A stretch of 64,000 bases of DNA. Source: Chlamydiales bacterium. Its GTDB lineage: Bacteria; Chlamydiota; Chlamydiia; Chlamydiales; Simkaniaceae. The translations under genes were made by a program, and so were the position numbers. Of this stretch, positions 45,001 through 52,892 are shown one piece after another. A model generated the notes under the pieces. The model searched no databases. It saw only the letters and a list, made by a program, of their open reading frames with translations, and was not told the DNA's origin. The DNA lies in the NCBI GenBank assembly GCA_024233515.1, contig JACKPO010000001.1, positions 186,001 to 250,000 on the forward strand. Reading direction: 5' to 3'. Each line of letters starts with the position of its first letter. Position 1 is the stretch's first letter.

Positions 45001-45675
45001 GGAGGCCCCAACTACCTCACTCAGTTTATGCATGCTAAGCAAAAAGGGATCCCCAAAGAAAAATTCCCGGTTGGTGACTTTGTGAATAATCTCACCGCCT
45101 TTTTGGAAAAGTTTGATCTCACAGCAGAAGAGCTCGGAATTTGGTACGCGAGTATCTCTAGCTACGCCTACTATTGGCAACAGTTCCGTCGTGATAAAGA
45201 TCAGTCCAAAGTGGTTGGGGAAGATAACTACTTCCGTTACCTCCCTCATAAAAAAATGGTCTTTCGGATTACCGCTCAAGATAAGCCTCTCGATTACCTC
45301 CGCGTCTTTGCGGCTGCCCTTACAACCGAAACGCGCCTCGAAATTTCGTGGGAAAAGGGGGAAGATGCAATCATCCGTGGCGCGAATTGGGAAGCTCTCC
45401 TCCCCCTCTTCAATATCGTTGAGGAAGATGAGGCGACCTTCGTCAAACGGATGGAACATGCTCACATCAAGCGGATCCGGATGCTGAGAGAGCCTTCAGC
45501 TGCCCTGAAGCAGGCCGCTGGGGAGAATGCGATCTATATCGACCACGACCCCGTCCTCGCTAACGGCCGCGTCGAACTCCTCCACTACCTCCGCGAGATG
45601 TCTCTCTCGATCTCCTATCACCGCTACGGCAACCTGGGTCTCCGCGAGGGAGAGCTTCGCCGCCCCATCCTCTAA
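42055..45675 (+). CDS. putA: Bifunctional proline dehydrogenase / P5C dehydrogenase
   Basis: A 1206-residue enzyme oxidising proline to glutamate. The N-terminal half is a FAD (beta-alpha)8 PRODH (YVSIKVSTVYSQIN, VRIVKGANMAMEQHEAS, FLAHSFGLKEGT); the second is an ALDH: VASPWNFPKAIPAGG, ETGGKNAMIISA, catalytic Cys in GHNGQKCSAASLAI, and NELFGPVLGLIRA. About 200 residues follow the ALDH domain. There is no N-terminal DNA-binding domain, so it is not the autoregulatory PutA. It lets the cell burn host proline; Chlamydiaceae do not have one as I recall. Confidence 0.95.
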   Translation: MTDKQSETKQMHRARDLLTSVIGAQLSMDERQEKTLELAALILNESNHRLSKEEKKRYGELHRMMSDPVGKVFLTAMTDQCFRSKNYDRIADQMVYLLNLYGIPKFFSPIKRLQLYFFKLLGKKFANILVPIAIWNLRKETSSVIIPGEKGALTKHIKKRREQGIRLNLNHLGEAILGEEEAARRLNIYLEDLKNPLIDYVSIKVSTVYSQINLLAYERTLEELAERLRTLYRAALENPIQQKDGRTSPKFVNLDMEEYKDLHLTKDLFIRVLSEPEFKSLSAGIVLQAYLPDSHEIQKEITEWAIKRVKSGGAPVKVRIVKGANMAMEQHEASLKEWPQAPYTAKVRTDANYKRMVLYACEPDHARAVHIGIASHNIFDIAFAMILRLENRVEREITFEMLEGMADHMRRVVQALTGDILLYCAIATREDFQSAIAYLIRRLDENTGADNFLAHSFGLKEGTKEWDVQAALFTKSCKLKDTVENGPRRTQNRLEPPIHLALDAPFENEPDTDFSLPQNKEWGTAILQKWKEKKIDPIPLVIDGEELHTQDQGQGYDPSSPSHPYYTYSKGSWEEIDQALSSAKKEESNWASVSVEERGALISRAAQKLREERGDQIGSMIGDGGKTLMEADVELSEAIDFAEFYLRSMRQFSLHEDLEWSPKGTILVASPWNFPKAIPAGGIFAALVTGNCVLFKPAPEVVMTGYELAKALWKAGIPKKVLQFINCEDDPVGSKLIQDERLNSVILTGATSTGKLFMKMRPGIDLYAETGGKNAMIISALSDRDLAIKELVQSAFGHNGQKCSAASLAILEQEVYDDPHFMQQLRDAAASLKVGSPWDPANKMTPLINPPNETLKRGLTTLEPGESWLLEPKQDPHNPHLWTPGIKLGVQRGNFTQQNELFGPVLGLIRAENLDQAIHIANSTLYGLTSGLQSLDKREQKKWQRLIIAGNCYINRSITGAIVRRQAFGGTKNSCFGHGSKAGGPNYLTQFMHAKQKGIPKEKFPVGDFVNNLTAFLEKFDLTAEELGIWYASISSYAYYWQQFRRDKDQSKVVGEDNYFRYLPHKKMVFRITAQDKPLDYLRVFAAALTTETRLEISWEKGEDAIIRGANWEALLPLFNIVEEDEATFVKRMEHAHIKRIRMLREPSAALKQAAGENAIYIDHDPVLANGRVELLHYLREMSLSISYHRYGNLGLREGELRRPIL

Positions 45676-45682
45676 ACTTTGC

Positions 45683-45712
45683 TTGACCTGAATAGCCCTT
45701 TTGGGGTATCCT
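45683..45712 (+). promoter_or_regulatory. Candidate promoter between putA and the membrane protein gene
   Basis: TTGACC (45683-45688), 18-base spacer, TATCCT (45707-45712). It lies 31 bases ahead of the start at 45744. Confidence 0.4.
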
Positions 45713-45743
45713 CTCCGTGGTTTTAAGAGAAGAGGAACCTATT

Positions 45744-46601
45744 ATGAGTCAAATTTCAAGCCCCGATGCTTTAACTGCCTATTTATTTCTCAAACCATGC
45801 GCAGCCATTTTAGCTTTGGTTTGCCCAGCTGTGTTGGACCCTGAAATCAGTCTCTGTCAAACGTTGCAGATCGAAGGATATACTGAAGAGATGCTTGGGC
45901 TTAGCCATGGGAGCGCTCCCCTTAACCAGACAAACTCAACCATAGAGGGAATTGTTACCTCGATTGCTCTGCCTGCTCTTTTTTATGCTGGTGTTGCGAA
46001 ATACAAAGACCGCTCCATCTCTTTCTTCAAAAATTTCGCCGTAGAACAACTCCCCTACTACGCGTGCATGTTCACCCCAGCACTCGTCGTCAAAGGGATC
46101 TTTTACCTGGGGGCGCATAGATGTTCTTCAAAAGACAATCCAGAGCCCCGCTCAACCATTAACTATACGAAACTACGAGAGCGACTCTTAGCAACCGTGA
46201 TGACCATTGCTCTTTCCACTTTTGTGATGCCTCGCCTTTACGCAAAACTTAAGGGGCAAACGCACACGATCCCACCCCGGTCAGCGGTCAAGTATTTTGC
46301 CATCCAATGCATCTTCCGAATTGTCATTGGAGAGATGCTCGCCTACTTCTTCAGAGAGATGCGTAAAGAGATCAAAACGAACCCTACGAAATGGCGAAAC
46401 TTCCTTGTACAGAACGACGGTTCCTTTGGAAAACTAGGATATGGGCTGGAAGAAGCTTTTTGTAAAAAACTTCAACCAGAGTGGATTTCTAAATCTGATC
46501 CGTGGAAGAACTTTTACTCGAAATACCATCAAACACTCAAGAAAGAAAATCAAGCGGCTTATCAAAAGTTTAAAAAGACGTTTGAAGAAATTGAGCAGTA
46601 G
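45744..46601 (+). CDS. Multi-pass membrane protein of unknown function
   Basis: About 285 residues with several hydrophobic segments (about residues 14-34, 64-80, 95-115, 150-170 and 195-215), and a charged C-terminal tail (KIEEIEQ-type, KKENQAAYQKFKKTF). I do not recognise it. The ATG at 45744 is chosen because AGAGGA lies 7 bases upstream; the frame also opens at 45717. It ends 33 bases before uvrD on the same strand. It is possibly an inclusion- or inner-membrane protein, but nothing in the sequence shows this. Confidence 0.65.
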   Translation: MSQISSPDALTAYLFLKPCAAILALVCPAVLDPEISLCQTLQIEGYTEEMLGLSHGSAPLNQTNSTIEGIVTSIALPALFYAGVAKYKDRSISFFKNFAVEQLPYYACMFTPALVVKGIFYLGAHRCSSKDNPEPRSTINYTKLRERLLATVMTIALSTFVMPRLYAKLKGQTHTIPPRSAVKYFAIQCIFRIVIGEMLAYFFREMRKEIKTNPTKWRNFLVQNDGSFGKLGYGLEEAFCKKLQPEWISKSDPWKNFYSKYHQTLKKENQAAYQKFKKTFEEIEQ

Positions 46602-46634
46602 CGTAGTTTTCTCTGGTGTGATATCTTCAGAAGG

Positions 46635-48761
46635 ATGACACAACAGCTCAATCCACAACAACAGATCGCCGCGGAGCATTTGGAAGGACCGATGCTTGTC
46701 TTGGCGGGTGCCGGGTCGGGAAAGACCCGCGTCGTCACCTGTCGGATCGCCCATCTGCTCAGCGTTGGGGTCCCCTCTTCTGAGATCTTAGCCCTTACCT
46801 TCACCAATAAAGCGGCCGATGAGATGCGGGTCCGGATCAAGATGATGGCCGACCAGTATGTGCTGACCTCCACCTTTCACTCCCTTGGAGCCCGGATCTT
46901 GAGAGAGTCGATCCATGTTCTTGGATACCGAAGTGATTTCACCATCTATGATGAAAAGGATAGCCTCGATCTTTTAAAAACCATTCTAGGTTCGATGGGA
47001 TACAAAGATGAAAAGGGGCTCCTTAAATCGGTACGGATGGCGATCTCCAACGCAAAAAACGATCTCCTTACCCCCAATGATCTAAGCCGCGATTTTCACA
47101 CGCGAACCGATCAAATCTTAAAAGAGGTTTTTATTGCCTATCAGCAAAAACTCAAAGAGTATAACGCTCTCGATTTTGATGATCTCCTCTATTTAACAGT
47201 CAAACTTTTCCGCGAATCCAAAGAGACCCTTGAACATTACCAGAAGCGGTGGACCTTTGTCCTCATTGATGAGTATCAAGATACCAATGCTGCTCAATAT
47301 TACATGACAAAGCTTCTAGTCGGTGCCCGAAACAACATCTTCGTCGTTGGAGATCCCGATCAATCGATTTACTCATGGCGGGGGGCCAATATCCATAACA
47401 TCTTGGATTTTGAAAAGGATTATGAAGGGGCGCAGGTCATTACCCTTGAGCAAAACTATCGGAGCACCTCGAACATCCTCGAAGCTGCGAATGGCCTGAT
47501 CAACCATAATGAAGAGCGGCTTGAAAAACGACTCTGGAGCGATCTTGGCGCAGGAGAAAAGATTGGAGTCTACATCGCAGAAAATGAAAAGATGGAAGCC
47601 CAGTTCGTCGTTGAAGAGCTCATCCGCAAATCACGAGAAGAGCACCTTCCCCTGCAAGAGTGTGTGATTTTTTACCGAACCAACTCCCAATCCCGTACCT
47701 TTGAAGATGCTCTTCTGAAATATCAAATCCCCTATATTATCTATGGGGGCCTCTCCTTCTATCAACGACGGGAAATCAAAGACATCCTCTCCCTTCTTCG
47801 GATGACCGTTTCTGAATCCGATTACATGGCTTTTGCTCGAACCATCAATCTTCCCAAACGGGGGATTGGAAATGCAACCCTTGAAAAACTCCGGGATGCA
47901 GCAAGTCAATGCGAGCTTCCGATCTTGACTCTTGTCCGGAAGTTGATCCACGGAGAAAGCTCTGCTGTCAAACTCACAAAACGACATCTCGATGGGATGG
48001 AAGACTACCTCCGCGTGATCAACGAACTGAAGTCGATGACAGCCGCCAAAGTCCCCTTAGAAGAGATCGTTCAAGCAGCAATCGAACACTCTGGGTATGA
48101 AAAGGTCCTGCGAGAAGACCCTGAAAGCTACGAAGATCGAAAAGGAAACCTTGAGGCACTGATCAACAAAGCCGCCGAGTGGAGCGAGGAACGGGAGCAC
48201 CCAACTCTTGTTCAGTTTCTGGAAGAACTTTCTTTGAAATCCACAATGGATGAAAATCCTGGGCAAGATGCTGTCCGCCTCATGACTCTCCATAACGGAA
48301 AAGGGCTTGAATTTGAACTCACCTTTGTTGTGGGAATGGAGGAGGATCTCTTCCCCCATATCAATTCCAAAGACTCTATCGAAGCATTAGAAGAAGAACG
48401 CCGCCTTTGTTATGTTGGGATGACACGGGCCAAGCGGTTTCTCTATCTTACCGCATCGACCTACCGGTTTATGTGGGGCATCTCAAAAGTGATGCTCCCC
48501 TCTCGTTTTTTAAAGGAAGTCCCCTCTCATTTCCTCAATCCTCTTCAAGAAGAAGCTACTATTGAAGAAAAGCAAAATTGGGCGGAGGAAGAAGGCTTTA
48601 GAGTGGGAACGATAGTATTCCATAAAGATTTTGGGAGAGGGATTGTGAAAAAATCCTACTCGACATCGATGGGACTCACCTACGACGTGGAGTTCTTAGA
48701 GACAAATACCACACGCTCTCTTGTTGGCAAGTATGCCAAGTTCAAGATCTGTGTGGATTAA
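46635..48761 (+). CDS. uvrD: UvrD/PcrA-type DNA helicase
   Basis: A 708-residue superfamily 1A helicase of nucleotide-excision and mismatch repair. Motifs: Q motif LNPQQQIAAEH, I LAGAGSGKTRVV, Ia ALTFTNKAADEMR, II VLIDEYQDTN, III VVGDPDQSIYSWRGA, IV LEQNYRSTSNILEAA, V DAVRLMTLHNGKGLEFE, VI YVGMTRAKRFLYLT. A C-terminal PcrA-like Tudor domain is indicated by GTIVFHKDFGRGIVKKSYSTSM. It precedes rpoN, as in Chlamydia (CT608-CT609) as I recall. It overlaps the converging small gene by four bases. Confidence 0.95.
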   Translation: MTQQLNPQQQIAAEHLEGPMLVLAGAGSGKTRVVTCRIAHLLSVGVPSSEILALTFTNKAADEMRVRIKMMADQYVLTSTFHSLGARILRESIHVLGYRSDFTIYDEKDSLDLLKTILGSMGYKDEKGLLKSVRMAISNAKNDLLTPNDLSRDFHTRTDQILKEVFIAYQQKLKEYNALDFDDLLYLTVKLFRESKETLEHYQKRWTFVLIDEYQDTNAAQYYMTKLLVGARNNIFVVGDPDQSIYSWRGANIHNILDFEKDYEGAQVITLEQNYRSTSNILEAANGLINHNEERLEKRLWSDLGAGEKIGVYIAENEKMEAQFVVEELIRKSREEHLPLQECVIFYRTNSQSRTFEDALLKYQIPYIIYGGLSFYQRREIKDILSLLRMTVSESDYMAFARTINLPKRGIGNATLEKLRDAASQCELPILTLVRKLIHGESSAVKLTKRHLDGMEDYLRVINELKSMTAAKVPLEEIVQAAIEHSGYEKVLREDPESYEDRKGNLEALINKAAEWSEEREHPTLVQFLEELSLKSTMDENPGQDAVRLMTLHNGKGLEFELTFVVGMEEDLFPHINSKDSIEALEEERRLCYVGMTRAKRFLYLTASTYRFMWGISKVMLPSRFLKEVPSHFLNPLQEEATIEEKQNWAEEEGFRVGTIVFHKDFGRGIVKKSYSTSMGLTYDVEFLETNTTRSLVGKYAKFKICVD

Positions 48762-48931
48762 CTCATCTCTTCATCAGCTTCTGCTGTTTCTTCGGCTTCC
48801 TGATCGGCCTCTTCGATCACACTCTTGTAGCGACTGACAAGTTCACCTCTCACGTCACTAGAAGGTTGACCCATATCATGACTTCCTGCAAGCAAGGAAA
48901 AAATAAAGGTACTGAGTGGTAGTAAGGTCAT
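48758..48931 (-). CDS. Micro-protein with hydrophobic N-terminus and acidic tail
   Basis: A 57-residue protein, MTLLPLSTFIFSLLAGSHDM... with a short hydrophobic segment (signal or anchor) and a very acidic C-terminus (EEADQEAEETAEADEEMS). The ATG follows AAGGAG with 7-base spacing and begins one base after the stop of the upstream micro-gene (TAG-G-ATG), so the pair is translationally coupled. I do not recognise it. Confidence 0.6.
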   Translation of the reverse strand: MTLLPLSTFIFSLLAGSHDMGQPSSDVRGELVSRYKSVIEEADQEAEETAEADEEMS

Positions 48932-48932
48932 C

Positions 48933-49121
48933 CTAAAGCTCCTTCGTCTCGTTTTCTTGAGCATCGCATGTCAAATCACGGTAATGTTTCACGAGGGGAT
49001 TCTTCAGATGATGGGAATTTTCCTCTCGAAATCGTTGATAATGTGACACACTTTCCTCTTTTGAAGGGTAGAAGAGATGATATAGTACCGCTACTACAAT
49101 TAAGAAAGCGGCCAATCTCAT
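48933..49121 (-). CDS. Micro-membrane protein with basic/acidic cytoplasmic tail
   Basis: A 62-residue protein with one N-terminal membrane helix (MRLAAFLIVVAVLYHLFYPS) and a charged tail (KEESVSHYQRFREENSHHLK). It is followed by the partner micro-protein with a one-base gap. The region has no better frame. Conserved homologues would be needed to prove it. Confidence 0.55.
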   Translation of the reverse strand: MRLAAFLIVVAVLYHLFYPSKEESVSHYQRFREENSHHLKNPLVKHYRDLTCDAQENETKEL

Positions 49122-49296
49122 TTCTATCCATTCCTTGTCATTTTGAGTTTATTTTTAGCAATTGTTCTCATTTTTGTATTCTTTTGCAATAGATTTTTCT
49201 TCTAAAGCGTTTAACATTTTAAGAATCAACCCATTTAAAAAACACTCTTTTTTGAAATTTATTTGATGGTATAAGGAGAATTAAGGGGAGGGAATC

Positions 49297-50541
49297 ATGG
49301 AGTTTAAGCAAACCGTTCGGCAAGATCAGCGATTGATCATGAGTGCTGCAATGGAGCGAGCTTTTCATATCTTGATGATGCCTTCCGCTGAGCTCTCTGA
49401 ATGGCTTGAAAGCGAAATCGAAAGTAACCCCCTTCTCAAGTTATCAAAGCCTCGTGAAGAGCTTCCTCAAGTCGATCTCATGCATCGCCAAACAACGCTT
49501 TACGAACATCTTACGCACCAAATTGAACTCACCTTTCAACAACCAGAAGAGAAAGCCTTTGCCCGCATACTTGCTGGCTCTCTTGATGAGAAAGGGTTTC
49601 ACTCCTTATCATCAGAGGAACTCAAGGGGAGAGAAGAAGTCGTTGCTCAATTCCAACACCTTGATCCTTTAGGCATTGGAGCTCGAAATGCAAGAGAAGC
49701 TCTCCTCATCCAACTAGAAGAGAAAAAAGGATCGCCTGCCTATCTCATCCTTTCTAGCCACTATGAAGATCTTTTACAACATCGATGGATAAAGATTGCT
49801 AAAAAACTGAAAATCAGTCTTTCAGAGTTGCAAAACATCATTCACCGAGACTTGCGCCCTCTGAATCCTTTTCCAGCAAGTGGCTTCCAACAAACGATCA
49901 ACCCTCTATTAACTCCAGACCTTGCTATCCACTATGAGGAGGAGATCTGGTCGATTGAGGTCATCGACTCTCACCTTCCTACCATTGAGATTGATAACGA
50001 CTATATGCACATGCTTCAGTCTAGCGAAAGAAACAAAGAGGAGAACGATTTCATTCGACGTCATTTAGCTGCTGGAAACTGGCTCCAAAGAAGTATCGAC
50101 CGTAGACATAGCACCCTGCATCAGATTGGAAGTTACCTACTCAAAAAACAAAAAGGGTTTCTAGAAGGACTAGATCCCTCCCCTCAGCCGATGACTATGA
50201 AGGAAATGGCGACCGCATTAAATCTTAATGAATCTACCATCACCCGGGCCATTTCAAATAAGACCGTATCGACCCCTCGAGGTCTTATTCCCCTTCGGAA
50301 ATTTTTCACCCATCCCGTAAAAAGTCGTCGCGGACAAATCTCTAATGATGAAGCTAAAAGGCTTCTTATTCAACTCATTAACCAAGAGACCCTTCCGCTC
50401 TCTGACGAAGCTCTTGCCGTCAAATTGAAAGCCTATGGCATTGAGTGCGCAAGACGAACCGTTGCAAAGTATCGAAAAGAACTTAAGATCGGTTCGGTTT
50501 TGGAGAGAAGAGCAAAAAAAATCATTCACTCACAGCAATGA
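49297..50541 (+). CDS. rpoN: RNA polymerase sigma-54 factor
   Basis: A 414-residue sigma-54. The activator-interacting region I is the Gln/Leu-rich KQTVRQDQRLIMSAAMERAFHILMM; a core-binding region is followed by the HTH, and the RpoN box CARRTVAKYRKEL lies near residues 384-396. Region II is short, as in Chlamydia. In C. trachomatis, sigma-54 works with the CtcB/CtcC two-component pair in mid-cycle; those partners are not in this window. The GGGAGG site precedes the ATG. It overlaps the converging glycosyltransferase by 20 bases. Confidence 0.95.
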   Translation: MEFKQTVRQDQRLIMSAAMERAFHILMMPSAELSEWLESEIESNPLLKLSKPREELPQVDLMHRQTTLYEHLTHQIELTFQQPEEKAFARILAGSLDEKGFHSLSSEELKGREEVVAQFQHLDPLGIGARNAREALLIQLEEKKGSPAYLILSSHYEDLLQHRWIKIAKKLKISLSELQNIIHRDLRPLNPFPASGFQQTINPLLTPDLAIHYEEEIWSIEVIDSHLPTIEIDNDYMHMLQSSERNKEENDFIRRHLAAGNWLQRSIDRRHSTLHQIGSYLLKKQKGFLEGLDPSPQPMTMKEMATALNLNESTITRAISNKTVSTPRGLIPLRKFFTHPVKSRRGQISNDEAKRLLIQLINQETLPLSDEALAVKLKAYGIECARRTVAKYRKELKIGSVLERRAKKIIHSQQ

Positions 50542-52003
50542 TGCGAGCTTCTTCAAATGAGAGTCCGATGCGGTGCATGGGGGCATGATCTGACCACGCT
50601 GAAACCAATTCTCTTGGAGAGTCAAAGGAAAGGTCATGAAGATCTCTTTCTAAGTCTAGACGACGATAGAGCCCCATTTGAAGAGCATCCGGAGTCTCTC
50701 CTCCTACTTTTCCCCCTGAAAAATTCCATGCATAGATCCCTTTCATCGGATCTCCCCCTTTCCCGAGATGAAAGTAAAACCCATAAGCTCCCACTTTTCT
50801 CATTGCTCCAATGCAGGGAGAGAGCGAGATGGAAGACTGAACACGCACCTGATCGGTGGAAAGAATCACATAAGGAGAAAGACTCCCCTCACCCGAAAGG
50901 ACAGTGGAAACGGCTTGCTTAAAGGTTGATCCCCCATAATGCATAGGACGGACAAATTGAACATAAGGATAGAGTTTTTTGACCTTCTCATAGGCATTAA
51001 AGTGCTCTTCCGTTGTCTCATAAATCACAAACACCTTCTGAATGCCCTGGATATCTGTCAGGCACGACTCTAAACATTCTTTCAAATCACCCGGACTATT
51101 GGTAGAAAAGAGGACCAAATCAGCCACCTTCTCAGAAAACGTTTTTTCAACAGGTCCTCTCAGTTTTTCTGCCATGAAAGCAAGGCGCCTTCCCTCCCGA
51201 TGCCCTTCCTTTTTTTCCGAATGGATAAAGAGAACATCAGGGATAAACCGAACATGGGCTTTAGCCAGCTCTGCCATGGGGTTTAAGAGAGCGCTTTCAT
51301 CCTCAATCGAAAGAAAAAACCCAGCCTCCACATGAAGTTTCTTGAAAAGGCCCGCATAATAGGTTTTCAAAGGAGCAACCACCCAGGGAGCTCTTTGAAT
51401 CTTTTTTTTAGACGATGTTTTCTTGGGTTTTGGATCATTGATCCCTTTCAGATAACTCCATTCATCCAGATATTGTCCATAGGTCAGCCAAACATCTGGA
51501 TGAGCATATGATTGTGAAAGAAGTGAAAGGACTTCGTCATGAGCAAGCCAGTCTGACCCATAGAGATGAACAATCACTTGCTGATCAGGACATCCCATGA
51601 CAATCTCATAATATTTCTCATAAACTTCATGATCCTCCTTGCAAGAGATCACTTGAGCCTTTTTTAAGCCCTTGACCTCTTCCTGCAGCAATGCAAAAGT
51701 TTCATCTTCAGAGTTTTGATCAATAAAATAGATCGAGTAGTCTTTGCTTGTCTGAGCTTGGATCGAGTGGATATTTTGGAGAATCGTTCCCGCATCATTA
51801 TGAGTTAAAACAATAAAGGTGAAATGCTTATCTTCAACAGGATCCAACTGAAATTGGGCAAAATCTCCCGCAGGAATAATCCGCGTTTCTTTTTTTGACT
51901 TAATCAGCCGATACTCCCGAATAAAGAACATCGGCAAGATTAATATAATAAAAAGAATAAAAAGCCTTTTAGAAAAAGACTTGCTACTGGAGTTTCTTTT
52001 CAT
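50522..52003 (-). CDS. Membrane-anchored glycosyltransferase with two sugar-transferase-like halves (paralogue A)
   Basis: 493 residues. A membrane anchor at residues 13-30 is followed by a GT2-like domain (HFTFIVLTHNDAGTILQNIHSI; FIDQNSEDETF; HLYGSDWLAHDEVLSLL) and a second domain beginning near residue 270 (VLFSTNSPGDLKECLESCL; ILSTDQ). The C-terminal 'GFYFHLGKGG...GIYAWNFSGG...TPDALQMGLYRR' resembles that of the 532-residue protein at 55055-56653, so these are paralogues. Five genes here form one cluster (50522-56653). Its role is probably glycan synthesis at the envelope; the acceptor is unknown. Confidence 0.75.
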   Translation of the reverse strand: MKRNSSSKSFSKRLFILFIILILPMFFIREYRLIKSKKETRIIPAGDFAQFQLDPVEDKHFTFIVLTHNDAGTILQNIHSIQAQTSKDYSIYFIDQNSEDETFALLQEEVKGLKKAQVISCKEDHEVYEKYYEIVMGCPDQQVIVHLYGSDWLAHDEVLSLLSQSYAHPDVWLTYGQYLDEWSYLKGINDPKPKKTSSKKKIQRAPWVVAPLKTYYAGLFKKLHVEAGFFLSIEDESALLNPMAELAKAHVRFIPDVLFIHSEKKEGHREGRRLAFMAEKLRGPVEKTFSEKVADLVLFSTNSPGDLKECLESCLTDIQGIQKVFVIYETTEEHFNAYEKVKKLYPYVQFVRPMHYGGSTFKQAVSTVLSGEGSLSPYVILSTDQVRVQSSISLSPCIGAMRKVGAYGFYFHLGKGGDPMKGIYAWNFSGGKVGGETPDALQMGLYRRLDLERDLHDLSFDSPRELVSAWSDHAPMHRIGLSFEEARIIAVSE

Positions 52004-52054
52004 TTTATTACAAATCCCCTTGTAATTATTAATTAACCAGGGGAAATGAGATTG

Positions 52055-52891
52055 TCAACAGAATTGCGCTAAAATCTGTCGCCAACGAAGAGAAACGGGA
52101 ACTTTTTCCTCGATTTCATTTAGAATTTGACCCACAGAACTTAATGCAAACAATTCTATTTCAGCATCTTTCAAACGTACTGCGATCGGAAAAACGTCTT
52201 GCTGATTGGGGAAAATTTCTGAAAGTTTTTTTAGTGCCTTCTTCAAGATACGTTGATCTCTGATCAAACTTGCACTCCGAAAGGCTAAGTCTAGAAAAGG
52301 AAGAAGCGACAACCCCTTGATCCAAGGAAGGAGAGGAGAGGTCGTAAAAAAAAGAGCTGTCGTCTGTAAAGCAATCGAGAGAAGGATCAAAACAAGAAAA
52401 ACAATGGCTTGATTAGGAGTCCGAAACAGGGGACCAAAGAACCTTCTTATCTTTGATGAAGAATGAGAATACGCGAGAATTTCCTCAAAGCGTGGCTCAT
52501 CAAATCCCATCCGAATAGCATGTAAGAGCTCATGATTCAAAACTTCTTTTTGGGAATAAAATAGAATCTTCCCTTTTCTGAACCCCTTTCGCATCTGAAT
52601 AATCGGGAACTGCTCCTTCCCTTTTTCACCAAAAATCCAAAGGACTGCTCCCTGCCACAGAGGGAGCTTGTGATTAGAATAGATTAGCGGGATCCACTTA
52701 GGATTTGCCCGTAGAACATGGCTTACATCACCCTCCCACGTTTCAAAGATCTTTCCAGAAAGGAGTCTACCTGGATTTTTCGCCACCTCTTTGAGTATGT
52801 CAACCCGCTTGACAAATACCTCTTCGGATTCCCCAGGAGCTGCAACAAACCCCTCTTCTCCAAGCGCCTTTAGCTCTTCTTTTGAAAGCAT
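52055..52891 (-). CDS. Predicted membrane zinc metalloprotease (HELLH motif) in glycosyltransferase cluster
   Basis: 278 residues. VLNHELLHAIRMGFDEPRFEEILAYS carries HExxH at His120-Glu121-His124 with a Glu at 136/137 suitable as the third ligand, the pattern of a gluzincin-type protease. A membrane helix is at residues 162-185. The start is the ATG at 52891, one base after the upstream glycosyltransferase stop (TAG-G-ATG), so it is translationally coupled; the frame extends 20 codons into that gene. It may mature or shed the cluster's glycosyltransferases. Family not recognised. Confidence 0.65.
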   Translation of the reverse strand: MLSKEELKALGEEGFVAAPGESEEVFVKRVDILKEVAKNPGRLLSGKIFETWEGDVSHVLRANPKWIPLIYSNHKLPLWQGAVLWIFGEKGKEQFPIIQMRKGFRKGKILFYSQKEVLNHELLHAIRMGFDEPRFEEILAYSHSSSKIRRFFGPLFRTPNQAIVFLVLILLSIALQTTALFFTTSPLLPWIKGLSLLPFLDLAFRSASLIRDQRILKKALKKLSEIFPNQQDVFPIAVRLKDAEIELFALSSVGQILNEIEEKVPVSLRWRQILAQFC

Positions 52892-52892
52892 C

